From: Candidatus Paenalcaligenes intestinipullorum
Lineage (GTDB): Bacteria > Pseudomonadota > Gammaproteobacteria > Burkholderiales > Burkholderiaceae_B
Reading direction: 5' to 3'
Assembly: GCA_019120675.1 (NCBI GenBank)
Contig: DWUQ01000001.1
Coordinates: 1 to 32,625, forward strand
DNA: 32,625 nucleotides
Shown here: one piece after another, positions 20,266 through 31,793 of the stretch
Layout: every line of letters starts with the position of its first letter
Numbering within the stretch: position 1 is the stretch's first letter
Position numbers and translations under genes: made by a program
The notes under the pieces: model-generated
What the model saw: the letters and a program-made list of their open reading frames with translations, nothing else
Databases searched by the model: none
Told to the model about the DNA's origin: nothing

Positions 20266-20961
20266 TTACTCCTTTGCCGTATAGGTAGCGGGTTGCGTTG
20301 CCAACCAGGCCGATACCGCTTCAATGTCTTCATCATTTAAGCGACGCGCTACACTGGCCATAAGCTCTTGTGGATCACTACTGCGCTCATTCGCTTGCCA
20401 GTGTTTGAGCTGTGCGGAAAGGTAACCGGCATGCTGCCCCGCAATACCCGGAAAATGCGCCCCTACTCCCGTATTGCCCGGGCCATGACAACTTTGACAG
20501 GACACGATATACCGATCCCAGTCACCTCGCGTGGCAAGTTTTTCCCCTAACGCCAGTACCTCCTCGCTCACCTCTGGCGCTTCACCAGCGGTAGCAGGTA
20601 AACTTTCATAATAGAGTGCTAAATCTTGGATTTGCTCATCGTTGAGCATTTGCACGAAACCATTCATCGAGGGGTTATCACGAGTGCCTTCCTTAAAAGC
20701 GTGCATTTGCGCCGCTAAATACTCATGATTTAACCCCGCTAAACGTGGCCACGATTCACCATCCGTTACGTGCTTACCACTGCCATCCGCTTGATGACAG
20801 ACCATGCAAAGCGCGGAAGCTGCCTTGCCACGCTCAATGGCTGCTTGTTGCTCGTCAGCCAATGCCGTTTGGCTTAATGTAGCGGTAGTCATCAACACAG
20901 CGAATGCCGTTGTGAACTTTAAGCCCCCTTTGGTGGGGACTTTTCTTGTGTTTTTAGTCAT
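20266..20961 (-). CDS. Di-heme cytochrome c (c4/TsdB-like)
   Basis: Signal peptide; CMVCH and CQSCH motifs in two class I cytochrome domains; 3 nt upstream of the tsdA-like gene. Confidence 0.8.
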   Translation of the reverse strand: MTKNTRKVPTKGGLKFTTAFAVLMTTATLSQTALADEQQAAIERGKAASALCMVCHQADGSGKHVTDGESWPRLAGLNHEYLAAQMHAFKEGTRDNPSMNGFVQMLNDEQIQDLALYYESLPATAGEAPEVSEEVLALGEKLATRGDWDRYIVSCQSCHGPGNTGVGAHFPGIAGQHAGYLSAQLKHWQANERSSDPQELMASVARRLNDEDIEAVSAWLATQPATYTAKE

Positions 20962-21068
20962 AACACCTCCTAAAATCAGTAGTACATTTTTATTGTGCTT
21001 GTAGCGGTGCTTTTGCTTACTCTATATTACCCACAGGAATAAACATTTTACTTTTTAAGTGGTTTGTT

Positions 21069-21082
21069 TTGATTTATCTCAA
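21069..21082. promoter_or_regulatory. FNR/ANR-like binding site
   Basis: TTGATTTATCTCAA against consensus TTGAT-N4-ATCAA (9/10 conserved positions); lies upstream of tsdB-like, with a TAATAT -10-like box on the minus strand at 21024-21029. Confidence 0.5.
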
Positions 21083-21100
21083 AAATAGACCAAAGTTGCC

Positions 21101-21343
21101 TTGCCAATTGATAGGAAACTAAAATTGACCCCTTTTGATTTAGAAAACCTTTTACTTATAAAAATGCCCTATGGTAAATACGCGGGCCGGACTATCGCAG
21201 AATTACCGGGTCATTATTTAGCTTGGTTTGCCCGCCAAGGTTTTCCTAAAGGAGAGCTCGGACGGTTACTCGCCTTGATGTACGAATTGGATCACAACGA
21301 TTTACGCAGCTTATTAGACCCTTTGCGGCCTGCATCTCAATAA
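21101..21343 (+). CDS. DUF3820 family protein
   Basis: DLENLLLIKMPYGKYAGRTIAELPGHYLAWFARQGFPKGELGRLLALMYELDHNDL; start uncertain (TTG 21101 or TTG 21125). Confidence 0.8.
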   Translation: MPIDRKLKLTPFDLENLLLIKMPYGKYAGRTIAELPGHYLAWFARQGFPKGELGRLLALMYELDHNDLRSLLDPLRPASQ

Positions 21344-21352
21344 ACTTCTAGA

Positions 21353-22537
21353 ATGAAAATGCCTCACTTACTTAAAAAATCCTTAGCACAGTTAAAGATC
21401 TCTCATATCAGCTCTGGATTCATCACTGTTTTAGTGGGCTACACCAGCTCGGTGGCAATTATTTTACAAGCGGCAGCCAGTGCGGGGGCGACGCCTAGTG
21501 AATTAAACTCTTGGATGTGGGCTTTAGGTATCGGTATGGCCATTAGCTGTATTGTGCCGTCTTGGTATTACAAAACGCCTATCCTCACAGCATGGTCTAC
21601 CCCTGGTGCCGCGCTATTGATCAGCAGTTTGCAAGGCTTAAGCATGGCCGAAGCCGTGGGCGCTTTTTTGTTTGCGTCCGGATTGATGACACTGATTGGT
21701 CTAACAGGGTGGTTTGAAAGAATCATGAGTTGGGTACCACGAAGCCTAGCCGCCTCAATGCTAGCAGGGATTTTATTGAACTTTGGTTTGGGCATTTTTA
21801 CAGAAATGCAGCAGGCACCTGTATTTTTATTAGGTTTGTTTGGGGTATTTTGTGTAGCGCTTTGCTTATGGCCGCGTTATGCCATCATTTTGACATTTAT
21901 CTCTGGTCTAGCTTATTTAAGTCTTTTTACTTCGTTATCGGTGGATACGTTAACTTGGCAATGGGCGTATCCAGTTTGGGTGAGTCCCCAATTCAACTGG
22001 CCGGTAATGTTGGGGGTTGGCTTGCCTTTATGCTTAGTCACTCTCACCTCACAAAACGTACCCGGTCTTGCTATTTTACGTGCGCATGGCTACACCACGC
22101 CTGCTTCGCCGTTGGTGGCGGGTACAGGATTCTTAGGGGTTCTGTTGGCGCCTTTTGGGGGCTTTGCGTTTAATTTGGCCGCGATTAGCGCGGCCTTATG
22201 CTTGGGGGAAAGCACGGACCCCGATCCATCACAGCGGTACAAAGCGGCTATTTGGGCGGGGTTTTTTTATGGCTTAACGGGTTTAGCAGGTGCCGCCATC
22301 GTCAATGTGTTCGCCATCTTGCCTGATTATTTTATTGCGGCATTAGCGGGTTTAGCTCTTTTAGGGACGCTGTCGGCCGCTTTACATACTGCTCTTGAAG
22401 AAAACACTACGCGCGATGCGGCGCTCATTACTCTGCTCGTTACCGCTTCGGGTTTAAATTTTTTTGGCTTGGGAAGTGCTTTTTGGGGGCTTGTATTCGG
22501 TTGGTTACTTTTGCAACTAAAAAGAAAGCTCGCTTAA
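21353..22537 (+). CDS. BenE family benzoate/H+ symporter-like transporter
   Basis: GFITVLVGYTSSVAIILQAAASAGATPSELNSWMWALGIGMAISCIVPSWYYKTPILTAWSTPGAALL characteristic BenE N-terminus. Confidence 0.9.
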   Translation: MKMPHLLKKSLAQLKISHISSGFITVLVGYTSSVAIILQAAASAGATPSELNSWMWALGIGMAISCIVPSWYYKTPILTAWSTPGAALLISSLQGLSMAEAVGAFLFASGLMTLIGLTGWFERIMSWVPRSLAASMLAGILLNFGLGIFTEMQQAPVFLLGLFGVFCVALCLWPRYAIILTFISGLAYLSLFTSLSVDTLTWQWAYPVWVSPQFNWPVMLGVGLPLCLVTLTSQNVPGLAILRAHGYTTPASPLVAGTGFLGVLLAPFGGFAFNLAAISAALCLGESTDPDPSQRYKAAIWAGFFYGLTGLAGAAIVNVFAILPDYFIAALAGLALLGTLSAALHTALEENTTRDAALITLLVTASGLNFFGLGSAFWGLVFGWLLLQLKRKLA

Positions 22538-23296
22538 GCGCGGAGCCGTAATCGACACTTGCTCAGCCTCTAACGCTTGCACGATTTGATCTGCAAACGC
22601 TACGGCGTTGGGCGTGTCGCCATGAATACATAGAGTATCCGCTTGGATGGCCACTTCGTTGCCATTGACACTACGAACGCTTTCTTGAGTGACCATACTG
22701 AGCACTTGCTTCACGGCGGACTCGACATCCGTAATGACCGCTCCGGGTTGATTACGTGGCGTGAGTTGGCCATCGTCTTGGTAACTGCGATCAGCAAACA
22801 CTTCTTCGCATACACTTAAGCCCATATGACGAGCGACCTTGACTTGATCGCTGCCCGCTAAAGCATATAAAAACAACTGCGGATTGCAGTCCAGTACTGC
22901 TTGAGCAATAGCTTGAGCGTATTCAATGTGGTAGGCAGCCATGTTATATAGAGCACCATGCGTCTTGACATGATGCAATGCCCCACCTTGTGCGTGCACA
23001 AAGGCTTGTAACGCACCGATCTGGTAGAGAACGATATCGTAGACCTGTTGGGTGCTTAGGCCCATCGTGCGTCGGCCAAAGCCGACTAAATCAGGAAAGC
23101 CAGGATGAGCACCAATGGCAAGGTTTTCTTGTAAAGCCAGATTTACCGTTTGCCGCATGATGGATGGATCGCCTGCATGGTAGCCACAGGCGATATTGAC
23201 GGAACTCACGTGCTTCATGAGCAACGCGTCATCGCCCAGTGTCCAGCGACCAAAGGCTTCGCCGACATCACAGTTTAAATCCAGTTTAATGCGCAT
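22517..23296 (-). CDS. pxpA: LamB/YcsF family, 5-oxoprolinase subunit A
   Basis: MRIKLDLNCDVGEAFGRW...SSVNIACGYHAGDPSIMRQTV...GAHPGFPDLVGFGRR...HVKTHGALYN. Confidence 0.93.
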   Translation of the reverse strand: MRIKLDLNCDVGEAFGRWTLGDDALLMKHVSSVNIACGYHAGDPSIMRQTVNLALQENLAIGAHPGFPDLVGFGRRTMGLSTQQVYDIVLYQIGALQAFVHAQGGALHHVKTHGALYNMAAYHIEYAQAIAQAVLDCNPQLFLYALAGSDQVKVARHMGLSVCEEVFADRSYQDDGQLTPRNQPGAVITDVESAVKQVLSMVTQESVRSVNGNEVAIQADTLCIHGDTPNAVAFADQIVQALEAEQVSITAPRLSELSF

Positions 23297-23382
23297 TTGT
23301 TTTCACCTTGCTTAGACCCATACGATTAAGCTCGTACCCCTATTCTAAAGAGTAGAATACTCGAAATGCTCCAGATACAAAA

Positions 23383-23426
23383 AGAGCAGGTCGAGTTAGG
23401 ACGATTGCCTTAACTCTACCTGCTCT
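23383..23426 (-). terminator. Terminator downstream of rpoD
   Basis: AGAGCAGGTCGAGTTA ... TAACTCTACCTGCTCT (one mismatch) followed on the minus strand by TTTTT. Confidence 0.85.
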
Positions 23427-23463
23427 ACATCAGCCTTAGCAAATTACTTGCTAAATGACTGGC

Positions 23464-25737
23464 TTACTGCCCTTCGAGGAAAGATTTGAGCTTGTCGGCT
23501 CGGCTAGGATGGCGTAGCTTACGCAACGCTTTGGCTTCGATTTGACGGATGCGCTCACGCGTCACATCAAACTGTTTACCCACTTCCTCAAGGGTTTGAT
23601 CGGTGCTCATTTCGATACCAAAACGCATACGTAACACCTTAGCTTCGCGAGGCGTTAGGGAGTCTAAGACATCCTTAACGATATCGCGCATGGAGCCATG
23701 TAAGGCAGAATCCGAAGGCGATACGGTATTGTTGTCTTCGATAAAATCGCCCAAATGGGAGTCGTCATCGTCACCGATTGGTGTTTCCATTGAGATGGGC
23801 TCTTTGGCGATTTTGAGGATCTTGCGTACGCGGTCCTCAGGTAAATCCATTTTTTGTGCCAAGGTTGCTGGATCGGGCTCGACACCTGTTTCTTGGAGGA
23901 TCTGGCGGTTGATGCGATTCATCTTGTTGATGGTTTCGATCATGTGCACAGGGATACGAATCGTGCGCGCTTGGTCTGCAATGGAGCGCGTAATCGCCTG
24001 ACGAATCCACCATGTCGCATAGGTAGAGAACTTATAACCACGACGGTATTCGAACTTGTCGACCGCCTTCATAAGGCCAATATTACCTTCTTGAATGAGA
24101 TCCAAGAACTGTAATCCCCGATTGGTGTATTTCTTGGCAATGGAAATCACCAAACGTAAGTTGGCTTCGGTCATGTCACGCTTCGCTTTACGAGCTTTGG
24201 ATTCCCCATTAAGCATGCGTTTATTGACCTCTTTGAGGTCTTTAAGTGGCAACACCACGCTTTGCTGCAAATCGATAAACTTTTGCTGCACCTCTTGGAT
24301 TGCTGGCACATAGCGTTCGAGCGTTTCGGCGTAGCTCGGTGCAGCAGCAATTTCCTCGTGAACCCAGTCGAGATTGATTTCATTGCCTGGGAAGCTCTTG
24401 ATGAAATGCGAACGCGGCATTTCGGCGCGTGCTACGCAAATCTGCATCATTTCCCGCTCAAGCGCACGCACTTGGGCGACTTGCTCACGCATGGTATCGG
24501 CCAGCTTTTCAACCATTTTGGCGGTAAAGCGTACGCCCATGAACTCTTCGAGTATGGCTTCTTTGGCTTGAATATAACCCGGGCTTTTGTAGCCCTCGCT
24601 TTCAAAAGCGCTACGCATCTTTTGGAACCAATCGTTAATCACATCGAATTTTTTGAGTGATTTGGTACGCAAATGGTCCAATTGCTGACTGCTCATACCA
24701 CCAGCGGGGCCTTCTTCGTCCTCGTCACGAGTCACCCCGGAGCCAGCGTACTCTTCGCCGTCGTCATCGATGAGACCATCAACCACATCATCAATTTCCA
24801 TGGCGCCTTCGCGCACTTGATTGATGTAAGCCAGAACTTCGTTGACGGTAGTCGGGCACGCAGCGATGGCCATCACCATATGTTTGAGGCCATCCTCGAT
24901 GCGTTTGGCAATTTCGATCTCGCCTTCGCGGGTGAGCAGCTCGACTGAGCCCATTTCGCGCATATACATACGCACAGGATCCGTGGTACGGCCAAAATCA
25001 GAATCTACCGTCGTGAGCGCAGCCTCGGCTTCGTCCTCGACATCGTCATCACTGGCTGCATTGGGAACATTGTCGCTCATGAGCAGCGTATCGGCATCAG
25101 GAGCTTGGTCGTAGACCGAAATTCCCATATCGCCAAAGGTACCAATAATACCTTCGATGGCTTCGGCATCCACTAAGTCATCGGGCAAGTGGTCATTAAT
25201 TTCACCATAGGTAAGATAACCACGCTCTTTACCAAGCTTAATTAATGCTTTTAGGCGATTGCGACGCGCCTCTTGTTCTTCGGGCGTGAGTTGGCCACGA
25301 CCGCCAAATACATCACGCTCACCACGGACTCGCTTTGCGCCTTTTTTAGCGACTGGCTTAATTTCGGGGATAACCTCTTCGTTATCGTCGAACTCATCGT
25401 CTTCATCATATGTGCTGGTTTGCGAGGCTGGGCGACCACGACGACCTGCAGCGGCCGACTCAGAAGCTTCGGGTGCAGCCGCTTTTTTAGCTGCTTTTTT
25501 AGCGACTTTCTTTGTGGCTTTTGCAGCAGTGGTTTTTTTGGCCGCTTTTTTGGCGACGGTTTTTTTGGCCGCTTTTTTGGCGACTTTCTTGACCGCTTTT
25601 TTGGCTGGCTTAGCCTCGTCCGTGGCAGGATTTTCGACCTCTACAGACGTCGTAGAGGAATCAGCTGCCGCGGCCATTACCTTGGCCTCTTTGGCTTCGT
25701 TAGAGAGGACAGAATGTTTATCAGTCGTTTGTGTCAT
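23464..25737 (-). CDS. rpoD: RNA polymerase sigma factor RpoD (sigma-70)
   Basis: Regions 2-4: [78 protein letters not shown]; start set at MTQTTDK (25737). Confidence 0.97.
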   Translation of the reverse strand: MTQTTDKHSVLSNEAKEAKVMAAAADSSTTSVEVENPATDEAKPAKKAVKKVAKKAAKKTVAKKAAKKTTAAKATKKVAKKAAKKAAAPEASESAAAGRRGRPASQTSTYDEDDEFDDNEEVIPEIKPVAKKGAKRVRGERDVFGGRGQLTPEEQEARRNRLKALIKLGKERGYLTYGEINDHLPDDLVDAEAIEGIIGTFGDMGISVYDQAPDADTLLMSDNVPNAASDDDVEDEAEAALTTVDSDFGRTTDPVRMYMREMGSVELLTREGEIEIAKRIEDGLKHMVMAIAACPTTVNEVLAYINQVREGAMEIDDVVDGLIDDDGEEYAGSGVTRDEDEEGPAGGMSSQQLDHLRTKSLKKFDVINDWFQKMRSAFESEGYKSPGYIQAKEAILEEFMGVRFTAKMVEKLADTMREQVAQVRALEREMMQICVARAEMPRSHFIKSFPGNEINLDWVHEEIAAAPSYAETLERYVPAIQEVQQKFIDLQQSVVLPLKDLKEVNKRMLNGESKARKAKRDMTEANLRLVISIAKKYTNRGLQFLDLIQEGNIGLMKAVDKFEYRRGYKFSTYATWWIRQAITRSIADQARTIRIPVHMIETINKMNRINRQILQETGVEPDPATLAQKMDLPEDRVRKILKIAKEPISMETPIGDDDDSHLGDFIEDNNTVSPSDSALHGSMRDIVKDVLDSLTPREAKVLRMRFGIEMSTDQTLEEVGKQFDVTRERIRQIEAKALRKLRHPSRADKLKSFLEGQ
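25531..25584 (-). repeat. Perfect 27-bp tandem duplication in the 5' part of rpoD
   Basis: GGTTTTTTTGGCCGCTTTTTTGGCGAC at 25531-25557 and 25558-25584, encoding a Lys/Ala-rich repeat. Confidence 0.9.
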
Positions 25738-25965
25738 AATGGCTTCCATGGACGCAGCAAGCATTAACACAATGCTATGCAGGACAAAACGTAATCGTAC
25801 AACCCTAGTGTGTACTGCTTCCACACGTAGTATTCCAGCTTGATAATTTTCCCTGCGTAGGCTTAGGGCGGACTGAGTGCTGGCTATTTACACGTTGTAG
25901 ACACTCTTGCATCCACAAGAGCGGCGTTTACTTACTTTGGTTGCAAACTTTTAATCTTACTTCAG

Positions 25966-27918
25966 TTAAGCTTTGCTTGCAGTAACCAATAAGGCTCTAC
26001 GTTTACAAAGCTCTTGTATACGACGTCGGGCTGTCTCATCCAAGACAGATGAGGTCACCAACGTTTCCAATTCTTCGCCAACCAGTTCCAGCTCCACCTT
26101 GCGCAAAATGTCGTCAAGAATCATAGCGGCTTGGTTAGCAGGCAAATCTTCTTCGCCTAGTAAATCTGTGGTCAGGTTTTGAAGCAGCTCAGCCATTTCA
26201 CTGTTGGGCTCCACAGCTTCGAGTAACGCGCCTGCATGCTGAGCTTCGCTGACGTGTATCAATGCGATGAGCTCTTGTACAAGTATTAGATTGGGGCTTT
26301 GTACAATAATTTCAAGCTGTTGGTCGCTGAGTTGGGCGACTAAAGCTGGGCAGGCCGCCAATAGACGTAACAAGCGTTTCGCTAAAGGCATCACATTGCG
26401 TGTTGGCGTTGAGGCAGAGCGTACCACAGCGCCTTGTCGAGCGCGCGTCGACGATACCGTATGGCCCCTAGCAGGGGCCGCCATACTATCCGGCTCTATA
26501 AAACCATCCCAATCAGACTCGTACCCCAGATCCTCCATAGGCGGCTCATCTGACCAATCCGTGCTCGCCGATGCATGAGCTGAAGCACCCTCTGCCCACA
26601 CGCCTGCAGGCCCAGAAGTGCGGGTAACATTCGTACTAAGCCGTATATCGAGCTCTTCGGGAGTCAGCTGAACACGCGCCGCAAACTCGCGTCGGATCTG
26701 CAAGGCGAGTGTACAATCCGCCATCTCGGCTAATAATGGTAACGCCTCATGTACGCAGGCCGCACGCCCTTCCGCTTCGACGAGCAGATGACGCTTGGCG
26801 AGCTCATCCAACATAAAAGTAGATAACGCACTCGCTTGGTTGGCCTGTTCCCGAAACGCATCAGCACCAAACGCTCGAACATAGGAATCGGGGTCATGCC
26901 CATCGTCTAAAAACAAAAAACGCATGGACACATCATCGCGCAAGAGCGGTAAACATGTTTCGAGAGCACGCCAAGCGGCTTGACGGCCAGCTCGGTCCGC
27001 ATCGAAACAAAACACAATGCGCTCACTTGCGCGCATGAGCTTTTTGAGATGATCGACGGTAGTGGCTGTGCCTAACGTGGCCACCGCATTGGCTAACCCA
27101 GATTGCGCAAGCGCTACAACATCCATATAGCCTTCGACAACAAGCACAAAACCCTCTTGGCGTATCCCTTGACGCGATTCCCATAGACCATAGAGCTCTT
27201 GACCTTTTGAGAACAGTGACGTCTCGGGAGAGTTGAGGTACTTGGGCTCACCGGCTGCAATTAAGCGCCCACCAAAACCAATGAGATGGCCGCGGTGATT
27301 GCGGATCGGAAACATCAACCGTTTGCGAAACCGATCGTAACGACGTCCATCGTCGGCTTCAATGACTAAGCCCGCTTCGACAAGCTGAGGATCTTGGTAG
27401 TTGGCATAGACCGTGCTTAGCCCGCGGCGATCCTGACCACTCCAACCTAAACCAAACTGCTTGGCAATCTGACCACTAATGCCACGCTGTTTTAAGTACT
27501 CTTGTACCGGTACGTACTGGCGTAAGCCTTGTTCATAAAAGGCTTGGGCTTGATCGAGAAATTGTTGCTGCTGATTATAGGCCGCTTTGCGTTGGCGATC
27601 CGCTTCGCGCTGTCGAGGTGAACGTTGAGCCTCGGGTACGACCATACCCACCTCACCCGCTAAGTTTCGTACCGCTTCGGGGAACGTGGCACCCGTGTGC
27701 TCCATTAGAAAATTGATGGCGCTGCCATGCGCGCCACAACCAAAGCAATGGTAGAACTGCTTGGTAGGGCTAACGGTAAAAGATGGGGATTTTTCGTTAT
27801 GAAAAGGGCAGAGCCCCAGTAGGTTGGCTCCGCCCTTTCGAAGCTGCACATAACGCCCGACGACCTCAGTGATATCGACTCGGGCGAGCAGCTCTTGAAT
27901 AAATGATTCTGGGATCAA
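25966..27918 (-). CDS. dnaG: DNA primase
   Basis: CHC2 zinc finger CPFHNEKSPSFTVSPTKQFYHCFGCGAHG; TOPRIM VVEGYMDVVALAQSG. Confidence 0.97.
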   Translation of the reverse strand: MIPESFIQELLARVDITEVVGRYVQLRKGGANLLGLCPFHNEKSPSFTVSPTKQFYHCFGCGAHGSAINFLMEHTGATFPEAVRNLAGEVGMVVPEAQRSPRQREADRQRKAAYNQQQQFLDQAQAFYEQGLRQYVPVQEYLKQRGISGQIAKQFGLGWSGQDRRGLSTVYANYQDPQLVEAGLVIEADDGRRYDRFRKRLMFPIRNHRGHLIGFGGRLIAAGEPKYLNSPETSLFSKGQELYGLWESRQGIRQEGFVLVVEGYMDVVALAQSGLANAVATLGTATTVDHLKKLMRASERIVFCFDADRAGRQAAWRALETCLPLLRDDVSMRFLFLDDGHDPDSYVRAFGADAFREQANQASALSTFMLDELAKRHLLVEAEGRAACVHEALPLLAEMADCTLALQIRREFAARVQLTPEELDIRLSTNVTRTSGPAGVWAEGASAHASASTDWSDEPPMEDLGYESDWDGFIEPDSMAAPARGHTVSSTRARQGAVVRSASTPTRNVMPLAKRLLRLLAACPALVAQLSDQQLEIIVQSPNLILVQELIALIHVSEAQHAGALLEAVEPNSEMAELLQNLTTDLLGEEDLPANQAAMILDDILRKVELELVGEELETLVTSSVLDETARRRIQELCKRRALLVTASKA

Positions 27919-27921
27919 GTA

Positions 27922-28134
27922 TTAGTACATGCGCGGTGGCAATTGCTGGCTACGGATGCGCTTGTAGTGGCGCTTTACTGCAGCAGCGTGTTTGCGCTTG
28001 CGCTCAGCGGTGGGCTTCTCGTAGAACTCGCGTGAGCGTAATTCGGTGAGCAAGCCGGTTTTCTCGATGGTGCGCTTAAAGCGACGCATCGCAACTTCAA
28101 AAGGCTCGTTTTCTTTTAGACGTACAATAGGCAT
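27922..28134 (-). CDS. rpsU: 30S ribosomal protein S21
   Basis: [59 protein letters not shown]. Confidence 0.97.
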   Translation of the reverse strand: MPIVRLKENEPFEVAMRRFKRTIEKTGLLTELRSREFYEKPTAERKRKHAAAVKRHYKRIRSQQLPPRMY

Positions 28135-28358
28135 AATAAAAATATCAATAACAGAGGTAAATAACACTTTGCTAAGCAAAGCAAGAAGTGGAAAAACAAC
28201 ACCAAGCCATCTCTAAAACGGGAGCTTGGAGGATATGCAATAGCACCACCACCTAAAATTAAGTAGGAATTAATATTGCCCAACCTGTGGTGTTTTCCAC
28301 CGCACCACTGCGCGCACTGCGCATAAATTGAGCCAAGTACAGCCTGCTATGATAGCAC

Positions 28359-28387
28359 AAAAGGCTATTTATGTAAAACAGCCTTTT
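28359..28387 (-). terminator. Terminator downstream of the phosphoribosyltransferase gene
   Basis: AAAAGGCT ... AGCCTTTT hairpin. Confidence 0.65.
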
Positions 28388-28397
28388 TGAGAACGAG

Positions 28398-28949
28398 CTA
28401 GTCTTTAGAACTATCAGTGCCTTTGCGTAGCCAAGAAGCAAGCTGATGCGGTCTCAGGCTGTCGTAATCCTCAAATGGCTGGTGAATCCAAGGGTTGGTG
28501 GGCAGACGATCAATATAATAATCCGGCTCGACTTCTGCTCGCCCCTTCCACCACAACACCGCGGTGCGCAACTCCGTAATAGCGGGAAACTGTTTCAGTA
28601 AATGGTCACGGACACGACGGAAGGTATTTCCGGTATCGACCATATCGTCAACCAGTAAAACCTTGCCATCTAAGGTACCGCGAGTAATGGTAATAAACTG
28701 AGCAATATCCAAAATACCTTGCTCTGTGCCTGCGGCTTCGCGGTAGCTGCTGGTAGCTAAAATACCCAATGGAATATCGTAAATACGGGACAGCACATCG
28801 CCTACGCGCATGCCGCCGCGCGCCAAACAGACAATCTTGTCAAACTGCCAACCGGATTCATGAACTTGGAGCGCTAAACGCTCAATTAAACGGTGGTATT
28901 CATCCCAGCTTACCCAAAGGTCGCTATCGGTGCTTGGAGGCAAAGTCAT
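28398..28949 (-). CDS. Phosphoribosyltransferase (purine PRTase-like)
   Basis: PRPP motif KVLLVDDMVDTGNTFRRVRDHL; IVCLARGGMRVGDVLSRIYDIPLGILATSSYR; adjacent to purA. Confidence 0.88.
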   Translation of the reverse strand: MTLPPSTDSDLWVSWDEYHRLIERLALQVHESGWQFDKIVCLARGGMRVGDVLSRIYDIPLGILATSSYREAAGTEQGILDIAQFITITRGTLDGKVLLVDDMVDTGNTFRRVRDHLLKQFPAITELRTAVLWWKGRAEVEPDYYIDRLPTNPWIHQPFEDYDSLRPHQLASWLRKGTDSSKD

Positions 28950-29043
28950 AATGGTTCCTGACTGAAAAGCTAATCGTGCGTAATGATAAACCGTGCAGAA
29001 AAAATAAAAAAGGGAAGCGTCTCATCATTGCACTATCTAAAAA

Positions 29044-29069
29044 AACAAGGCGGCCAAAGCCGCCTTGTT
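29044..29069 (-). terminator. Terminator downstream of purA
   Basis: AACAAGGCGGC caaa GCCGCCTTGTT, 11-bp perfect stem with T-run on the minus strand. Confidence 0.9.
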
Positions 29070-29112
29070 CACGAAAGGGTTCGTTTGCTAACCGCTTTCC
29101 AGTAGATTGTAC

Positions 29113-30417
<1,305 letters not shown>

Positions 30418-30464
30418 TTAAAAAATCAAATCCTAGCATAGTGCTGGGACTAAAATTAAATCAA

Positions 30465-31643
30465 TCAATTTGCACTGTTGGTGCAAATTGCCCTGACCTG
30501 CCATTGACCATCTTGTAGGATCAGCTCGCGATCCAGATGGAACTCATCCACATCATGCACTTGGTTCGGCAGCATTTGTATCACCACCTCGCCTTGCTGG
30601 CGTAAGGTTTTCAGTGCTTGGGCGAGCTGGGGATCAAGCCCCCAAGGTGCACGAATAGCCCGCGCAGCTTGTGCAGGCGGCAACCCGGCTGATAGCTTAC
30701 GTAAATCCAAACTAAACCCGGTAGCAGGACGCTCTCGACCATAGTGCTTGCCGACACCATCATAGCGACCACCACGAACTAAGGCATCATGCCAACCTGG
30801 TGCGTACAAAGAAAACACAACCCCTGAGTGATAGCCATAACTGCTGCCCATATCGGCCAAGTCGACCGTAGGTTGATGATCGGGCAAAGCATGGATCAAT
30901 GTTTCGAGATTATCGAGCGCTACACGTATAGCGGGGAGATCCGGTAGCTGTTTACGTGCTCGCGCCACCGTATCGTTTGCTTGACCATATAATTGTGTAA
31001 GCGCTACCAATGCTTGCAATGTTTCGGGCTGAGCCTTTTGCTCTAGACAGAGCTGTCGCAAGCTCGGCATATCCTTGAGACTTAATAAATGACAAACCTC
31101 GCTGGCTTGCTCAGCTAGTGCGGCGTCATGATGAATTAAGGCCATGCCAATAGCAGGATAATTTAAGTCGAGCCGCAACTCAGACACATGGGCGCACTCC
31201 ACACTGGCTAAAGCGAGCTGGATAATTTCGATATCGGCTTCGACACCATCGTAACCAAAGATCTCAGCGCCAATTTGCAGTAATTCTCGATCAGAAAGCA
31301 AACCCGACGGCCGTGCATGCAACACAGGCCCACAATAACACAGACGGGTTACCCCTTCACGGTTAAGCAAATGCGCATCAATGCGCGCAACCTGAGGGGT
31401 CATATCAGCGCGCACGCCCATCGTACGACCAGAAAGCTGATCAACGAGCTTGTTGGTGCGGAGATTGAGAGTGGTGCCAGAAACGGCTTGGAGAGACTCC
31501 AAGTACTCGACCAATGGCGGGGTTACGAGCTCAAAACCGTAAGCTCGGTATAAATCCAATAACTGACGACGTAGCTCTTCGATGCGACGCGCCTCGGCGG
31601 GTAAAACATCCGCCAAACTTTCGGGCAATAACCAGTTAGACAT
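30465..31643 (-). CDS. hisZ: ATP phosphoribosyltransferase regulatory subunit HisZ
   Basis: HisRS-like fold without the full synthetase: [50 protein letters not shown]...; between hflC and purA. Confidence 0.93.
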   Translation of the reverse strand: MSNWLLPESLADVLPAEARRIEELRRQLLDLYRAYGFELVTPPLVEYLESLQAVSGTTLNLRTNKLVDQLSGRTMGVRADMTPQVARIDAHLLNREGVTRLCYCGPVLHARPSGLLSDRELLQIGAEIFGYDGVEADIEIIQLALASVECAHVSELRLDLNYPAIGMALIHHDAALAEQASEVCHLLSLKDMPSLRQLCLEQKAQPETLQALVALTQLYGQANDTVARARKQLPDLPAIRVALDNLETLIHALPDHQPTVDLADMGSSYGYHSGVVFSLYAPGWHDALVRGGRYDGVGKHYGRERPATGFSLDLRKLSAGLPPAQAARAIRAPWGLDPQLAQALKTLRQQGEVVIQMLPNQVHDVDEFHLDRELILQDGQWQVRAICTNSAN

Positions 31644-31793
31644 GCACTAGCCTCGAACTGCCTGCGGCAGACAAAGAAAAAGCGACTTGGGGCGTAAGCC
31701 GGCCAAGTCGCTAGCGAAATGGGGTAAATAACTTACACGTTAGTATAAACGAAACCAACGACTACTTGGCAACCCTTAATACTAGCTGTGGGT

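Noticed and set aside
25259-25843. ORF 194 aa on the plus strand, Ala/Phe/Leu-rich, looking like a membrane protein
   Set aside because: Antisense to the Lys/Ala-rich rpoD N-terminus; the apparent hydrophobicity is the complement of AAG/GCN codons.
28259-28441. ORF 60 aa on the minus strand near the end of the phosphoribosyltransferase gene
   Set aside because: Overlaps a terminator and noncoding leader sequence, with no recognisable motif.
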